Source of the DNA: Strix aluco
Taxonomy: Eukaryota > Chordata > Aves > Strigiformes > Strigidae
Direction of reading: 5' to 3'
Assembly (NCBI RefSeq): GCF_031877795.1
Contig: NC_133935.1
Location: 53,511,330-53,575,329 of the forward strand
Length of the DNA: 64,000 nucleotides
Shown here: piece by piece, positions 60,001 through 64,000 of the stretch
Numbering within the stretch: the stretch's first letter is position 1
Layout: each line of letters opens with the position of its first letter
Program-made: the position numbers and the translations under genes
The notes under the pieces: generated by a model
What the model saw: only the letters and a program-made list of their open reading frames with translations
What the model was told of the DNA's origin: nothing
The model's database searches: none

Positions 60001-63000
60001 GATATTTTTCAAGAACATAACTTTCAATAATGTAATTGCTTCCATGTGTGTGTAACAGTAGCAGTGGTGTAAGCGTTCAGCCTACAGTACCACGCTTGGG
60101 AAACATGGTGTATGCCTGCATCTATAATATGAAATGGGGAGGCAACCCTCTCCTGGGTCCCTAGCTAACATTGCAGTTGAGAGTAAGGGGGAGGCGGGTA
60201 AGTCTGTGTTTGATTGCAGACTTGAGAAAGCTGAGAAAGCTCTGGGTAAACTCCCTTTCTTTTCATCTGCTGTTTACAGTTTCTGTAGCAGTTGTAGTGG
60301 TAACAAGACACGTTGCCTACCAGTGTCGTATGCTGGTGTCACCTAGGGCTACAACAAGAGCCTTGACCCTGCATTTTCATAGACATAAACTAGAATAGCT
60401 GGGTATTGGTTTTCAAGAAACGGTATTTTTGGACTATGAATTATCAGTGGTTATAGATTTAATGAGTTACATATGACAAAATATGATGATACAGATTAAT
60501 ACCAGCTTTATGTATTAGCCTTCCCCTTTTAGTACACAGAATCTTTATACATTCAGCAGTGAGTTGTGTAAATACAAAGCATGCTCACACTTGGAGTACT
60601 GTAGTGTTCTGCTCTTCATGATTTCAAAATGTTTACCTCCATTAAATATATAATTCAGCTGGATAGGTTTTGTAGAAAATGCGTGATTATTTTGATCTTG
60701 GCTGGGGGGGGGGAAGAGGGGGGATGATGGGAGGGTGGAGACAGAGTATTATATGCTCTTTATAACCAGATACAATATTTCTAGAAAGGTAAATAATCTT
60801 GATGTGAAGTAGCTGAAATACTATAGACAATTATATTAAGTTTTCAGTTTGGCTGCTAAATTAAGGGGGGGAGACACTAGGCTGTTTTTTCCTTGTTATT
60901 CTGTTAAGGCAGAACAAGTATAGGTGAAGCATCTGTGCTTTTAGTACTGCCCAAGGATTGGAAGAGAACACTGTAATTTTGTTTCATATCCACCAGGCAG
61001 CCTCACAATCTTAGATCAATGATGAGATGGTATATTGACACGGCAAACCGTGTATTGTCTGTCAATACACCAACAAGACAAGGGTTTTTTGGCATGATTT
61101 AAGGCAGTTTGCAAACTGCTGCAAAGAGATGATGGGATTTTGTTAGAGTTGGACAGAAATCTGCTATTTCTAGAAGTCTGAATTGTTCAGTATGTTCAAT
61201 TGTGTATATTTGCATCTGTATTTCTGGAGCAGTATACACTATGTTCATGTTCAGGACATGAAATTCCAAAGTAAAAGGTGATGAATTTTTTTTCTTCCCC
61301 CCACTCCCCCAGTGTTTCCTTGCAAGACCTGTGAGTGCTAGGTAATGGCCAAAAATAATAGTAATCATTTAGGGATTAAACAAGCTGAAGCATTTTAGTT
61401 AGCGTGTCCTCTAGTGGTGAAATTAATTGCCTTATGATGTATGTAACTTGGTCAACCAGCAGGGCTGAGTTACAGATATTTATCATCAAAATTTTAAGTT
61501 GAGGGTCAAGGTCTGTGTTGCTGGATGGATGCTTGTTTAGCTAAATTACAAAGCTTGACCAGGTCATTGGTCAAAATATATGGTAGTGCTTGCCCATTCA
61601 ACCTTAGTAGGTGGAAAAAAGAAGCTTTTTTTTTTTTTTATTACTGGGAAAACAGAATGCAGATTCTGAGATCCTCTAAAGTAAGGATACACTGGTTTAT
61701 GAGGTAAAGCAATAAAATGATCATAGAAGGCTTCCTGTAGAATGTCATGAAGTTTCCTTTTTTGCCATTTATCTTATTGAAAGTATCTTCCATGTGCATC
61801 ACTACAGATGAAACCAGTTTTCATGAGATTTAAAATTAAACACAGCTGTTTATTTGAGGCCTGTATATACACTGATGTTGAGGCTACACACATGATATGA
61901 GTTATGTGTTCTGTTTAGAAGCCTCTGCGAAGAATACCCATTGAGGAAATTGATGATGACACACCAAATAGTGATTTGCCCAGCACTACTGCTTTAATAA
62001 GTAACTGGAGGAATTCAGTGAGTGTTGAAACAACAGACAATCTAGATCAGGATGATCAGTTGACTACAACAGACATTCCAAAAGCAAAGCATTTGAAAAT
62101 AGAAGAAATCAGTGATACATCACCATTACAGTAAGTATAAAAATTCTGCTCCTCTTCTTAAAAGGTAAATGCAGTTGAAATGTAATCTTCATTTTCAGAT
62201 TTCTACATTGGATGAGGTATCAAATATACTTAGGAGAATCTGAATTAAAAAGAAAATACTGAAAGATACTGCAGTTCTTACATGTGTGCCTCTTTGATCA
62301 TATAGTGGCTAAGTGTGGTCTATTTAGTGTCAGATGAAAAACTAGTCTTGTCCTTATATTTCAAATATAAATAAATTAATATTTTCCTGTATGCCATACT
62401 CTTGCTTGTGCACTTCATCTTTCCTAGCTGTGATTTTTATTTGTAATGTTTTAGAGTAGATGCTGAGCAGACTTTAAACATCCTTTGCCACACCAGTTGT
62501 GAGAGAAAAGAAGCAGATGAGAGTGTCACCACTCTTTCCTCTGCTGAGCAGGCAGCCGATAAGTTTAGGTTTGCTCAGAGTTCCCAAGTTCTGCTGTGTT
62601 AGCTAGACAAACTCAAGTCTGGCTGGCTGAAACTAGGCTGAAGTATAGAAGCCACTATCCTAACTTTATTCCTGTTAAGTGTTGGAACTGTACTTGTCTG
62701 CTTAGGAGAGCTCTGAATGCATTGGCATCATCTCATTCTGTTAATACTAAATACTTTTTATGGAATTCTGATTGAAGAATTTTTATGAGAAACACACACA
62801 CACCCTCACACACCCTTACCTACCTTTTCCAGCTCAGATGGATTTACCGTGAAGTGTTGAAGAAAAAAGTATATTTCTTAGCCATTTTATAACTTCTGAA
62901 AAATAAATGGACTTAAATGACAAATTGTAGGACAAAAAATAGCTCCACTGTAATCAGTATTGAAAACGGTTTGTTCATTTGACATTGTTAGTGTTTGGCA

Positions 63001-63526
63001 TTGTGAAATTGCAGAAAATGTAATTATCTTTTTTTGCAGCTGTGTGTGGTAGAAATCTGTACCATAAAATACAGTTATTTCCAGAAACAAAGTAGAGAAA
63101 GGCTGAGTATATTTGTAAGTATTTGCAGGTGTGGGCTTTTTAGAAAAGATGAATCAAGTATAAAGCTTCCCTAATTTGAAGGGTTTTTCAGATACCCGCT
63201 TAAACTAAAATACATTATTTTTTAAAAATTTTTTATACTATTTTAATGAATTGAAAGATCTCCAGCTAGGTCTCAGTGTAGGATTTCCCTAAAGGTTTTC
63301 TTCATTATGTGTTTCATAATCTCTCCGCAGGCTTCCTGCTAGTGTGAAAGGAATTTCGTCAGTGTTGCATCCATCTTTCCCTGTGAACAAACAGAGGGAA
63401 AAAGAAATCAAAAGGTCATTTAGGTCTGCTTCTCCAGTCCCTGTCATTCCGGCAAACTCTTTCCAGCTTGAGTCTGACTTCAGGAAGTTGAAAGACTGCC
63501 CAGAAAATATGTACTTATACCTGAAG
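50050..63526 (+). CDS. RPAP3: RNA polymerase II-associated protein 3, incomplete at window end
   Basis: Coding exons: 50050-50202, 50794-50934, 51414-51536, 53662-53789, 54404-54525, 54885-54955, 55882-56010, 57241-57368, 58999-59120, 59522-59592, 59741-59857, 61919-62130, a candidate 62455-62568, and 63331-63526; further exons lie beyond 64,000. All phases join. RPAP3 is the scaffold of the R2TP (RUVBL1/2-PIH1D1) HSP90 co-chaperone, which assembles RNA polymerases, snoRNPs and PIKKs. Visible order: N-terminal helix, lysine-rich stretch (residues 60-85), acidic linker, TPR module 1 (about 137-246), linker, TPR module 2 (about 287-396), low-complexity acidic linker, and the start of the C-terminal RUVBL2-binding domain ([15 protein letters not shown]). 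The carboxylate-clamp pattern for EEVD tails (K...N, N, K...R) is kept in both modules. The start ATG has A at -3. Identification rests on strong resemblance to the vertebrate family. Confidence 0.96.
50794..50934 (+). CDS. RPAP3: RPAP3 coding exon 2
   Basis: 47 codons, NLPPIRN, then a lysine-rich run and [14 protein letters not shown]. Phase 0 at both ends. Confidence 0.95.
51414..51536 (+). CDS. RPAP3: RPAP3 coding exon 3
   Basis: 41 codons, acidic ([12 protein letters not shown]), ending ALAEKEK just before TPR module 1. The donor GTTATA is weak, and a CR1 starts about 28 nt further on. Confidence 0.94.
51565..52513 (+). mobile_element. CR1 LINE fragment in RPAP3 intron
   Basis: It starts within the reverse transcriptase (GCCAGTTCTGTTTAATATC), keeps the FADD-encoding region (TTTGCAGACGAC) and runs through the ORF2 tail to the 3' UTR end ATGATTCCGTGATTTG. 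Stops and small indels interrupt the coding frame. Same direction as RPAP3. Confidence 0.93.
53662..53789 (+). CDS. RPAP3: RPAP3 coding exon 4 (TPR module 1, part a)
   Basis: 128 nt: [20 protein letters not shown] onward. Contains the clamp asparagines of GNNYF and PTNRA. Confidence 0.96.
54048..54079. repeat. Poly(A) tract, 32 A
   Basis: An uninterrupted A run in the intron. No attached retrotransposed body was recognised. Confidence 0.95.
54404..54525 (+). CDS. RPAP3: RPAP3 coding exon 5 (TPR module 1, part b)
   Basis: 122 nt: [14 protein letters not shown], then [10 protein letters not shown] with the clamp lysine and arginine. Confidence 0.96.
54885..54955 (+). CDS. RPAP3: RPAP3 coding exon 6 (TPR module 1, part c)
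   Basis: 71 nt: [20 protein letters not shown], then KIDQ. Ends in phase 0. Confidence 0.95.
55530..55577 (+). other. Candidate alternative terminal exon of RPAP3
   Basis: A TTTATTTTCAG acceptor is followed by 15 codons in frame with the preceding exon ([15 protein letters not shown]) and then TAA. Use of this exon would give a 261-residue protein with TPR module 1 only. No AATAAA was seen between the stop and the next exon, so an end signal is missing. It may be a chance splice-like site. Confidence 0.3.
55882..56010 (+). CDS. RPAP3: RPAP3 coding exon 7 (inter-TPR linker)
   Basis: 43 codons, [11 protein letters not shown] onward, ending KAITEKDL before TPR module 2. Phase 0 at both ends. 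Confidence 0.94.
57241..57368 (+). CDS. RPAP3: RPAP3 coding exon 8 (TPR module 2, part a)
   Basis: 128 nt: [20 protein letters not shown], then [10 protein letters not shown]. Confidence 0.96.
58999..59120 (+). CDS. RPAP3: RPAP3 coding exon 9 (TPR module 2, part b)
   Basis: 122 nt: [20 protein letters not shown], then AFARRGAAR. The acceptor reads TTGCTGAG, with G rather than a pyrimidine before AG. Confidence 0.95.
59522..59592 (+). CDS. RPAP3: RPAP3 coding exon 10 (TPR module 2, part c)
   Basis: 71 nt: [20 protein letters not shown], then KIRN. Confidence 0.95.
59741..59857 (+). CDS. RPAP3: RPAP3 coding exon 11
   Basis: 39 codons, ELAEKEQW onward with [11 protein letters not shown] at the end. 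A long T-rich tract precedes the acceptor. Confidence 0.92.
60704..60736 (+). repeat. G-rich intronic tract
   Basis: A run of ten G, then GAGGGGGG and GGGAGGG. Four or more G runs, so quadruplex-capable on the coding strand. Confidence 0.8.
61033..61067. repeat. Overlapping inverted repeats
   Basis: The outer arms TATTGACA and TGTCAATA (8 bp each, 61,033-61,040 and 61,060-61,067) enclose and partly overlap the hairpin ACACGG-CAAA-CCGTGT (61,038-61,053). Intronic, function unknown. Confidence 0.85.
61919..62130 (+). CDS. RPAP3: RPAP3 coding exon 12
   Basis: 212 nt of acidic, serine/threonine-rich linker ending [12 protein letters not shown], which matches the family's LKIEE motif. Leaves 2 nt of a split codon. 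Confidence 0.93.
62455..62568 (+). CDS. RPAP3: Candidate RPAP3 linker exon
   Basis: 114 nt, open in the required phase at both ends ([19 protein letters not shown] onward). Acceptor TTTTAG, weak donor GTTTGC. A segment of variable sequence occurs here in other vertebrate RPAP3 proteins, so it is probably real. Skipping it also keeps the frame. Confidence 0.6.
63331..63526 (+). CDS. RPAP3: RPAP3 coding exon, start of C-terminal domain
   Basis: 196 nt: [10 protein letters not shown]..., then [18 protein letters not shown] and YLYLK, the beginning of the RUVBL-binding C-terminal domain. The next exon is not in the remaining 474 nt. Confidence 0.94.
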
Positions 63527-64000
63527 GTATGAAATGTAGTATTGATTGGAAGTCCTTGGACAGTTTCTTCAGCTGACATCAGAGAAACTTGGGAAAGGGT
63601 GGCTATCTTTAGAGTGTCTTAACAGTGTACAATAGTCCCTTTCTTTAATTGTCTTCACATAATACTGAGTAGTTTGATCCATATTTGAGTATTTCTCCTC
63701 TTGTGCCTGATTTTTCACTTACCTTGCTTTGAGTACAATCTCTGCATAATCTGTCTCTTCTTTCAGACATAGGCCCTGGCTCTGTAAAGACTTAAATACA
63801 TTGGTAACCATGTTAAATTCTAATTTTTCAAATGAATGCTTTAGGGTAATTAGAGACATAGCAATATTCTCATCTTTTTAAACTGAACAAATGCTTGAAA
63901 CATATCAATCTACTTAATGTGTACTTCTGCTTATATATATTTTTTAAAAATTTGCTTAGAATTCTCTTAAAAGAAGTTAGCAGTCATCATCACAAACAAA

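Noticed and set aside
1-64000. CRISPR arrays, bacterial operons, phage or toxin-antitoxin systems
   Set aside because: There are no regularly spaced direct repeats, no operon-like runs of genes and no Shine-Dalgarno context; the genes are spliced vertebrate genes.
1-64000. tRNA, rRNA or snRNA genes
   Set aside because: No convincing cloverleaf with A and B boxes or rRNA core motif was noticed. The only tRNA-like match is the retroviral primer-binding site.

Overview
The window is vertebrate nuclear DNA, almost certainly from a bird and probably a neoavian. It has compact intron-exon genes, CR1 LINE fragments as the dominant interspersed repeat, class III (ERVL-like) retrovirus and LTR sequence, and a GC-rich CpG-island promoter in an otherwise AT-rich background. 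Nothing is prokaryotic; most long open frames are chance, antisense or repeat-derived.

Layout. Positions 1-524 are the 3' part of an LTR in + orientation. It interrupts a degenerate class III endogenous retrovirus on the minus strand (525 to about 4,480: pol, protease, gag, a tRNA-Leu-type primer-binding site and a 5' LTR with a TATA box). From about 4.5 to 37.1 kb there is no gene I can support: AT-rich intergenic DNA with four CR1 fragments (6.6, 15.3, 30.1 and 35.5 kb), two possible ancient SINE-like remnants (19.2 and 27.4 kb) and simple repeats. From 37,451 to 47,297 on the minus strand is a complete six-exon ATP23 gene (mitochondrial metalloprotease, 241 codons, HELIH zinc motif). Its intron 4 carries an LTR split by a CR1 that keeps most of ORF2, plus a second CR1 in the opposite direction. 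From about 46.9 to 48.1 kb is a CpG island with NRF1-, ZNF143- and E-box-type motifs, followed by GGGAC and GGCCC pentanucleotide arrays. From 50,050 to the right edge on the + strand lie 13 well-supported coding exons of RPAP3 and one further candidate exon. The gene continues past the window.

How the genes relate. ATP23 and RPAP3 are arranged head to head over one CpG island, so a shared bidirectional promoter is likely. ATP23 acts in the mitochondrial intermembrane space (ATP synthase assembly and protein quality control). RPAP3 is the HSP70/HSP90-binding scaffold of the R2TP co-chaperone complex (assembly of RNA polymerases, snoRNPs and PIKKs). RPAP3 contains an internal duplication: two TPR modules encoded by exon triplets of identical length (128-122-71 nt) and phase.

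I do not see a previously undescribed biological system. The observations most worth checking are the bidirectional promoter with its G-rich array, a possible premature terminal exon in RPAP3, a possible variable linker exon in RPAP3, and the nested and inverted transposons inside ATP23 intron 4.
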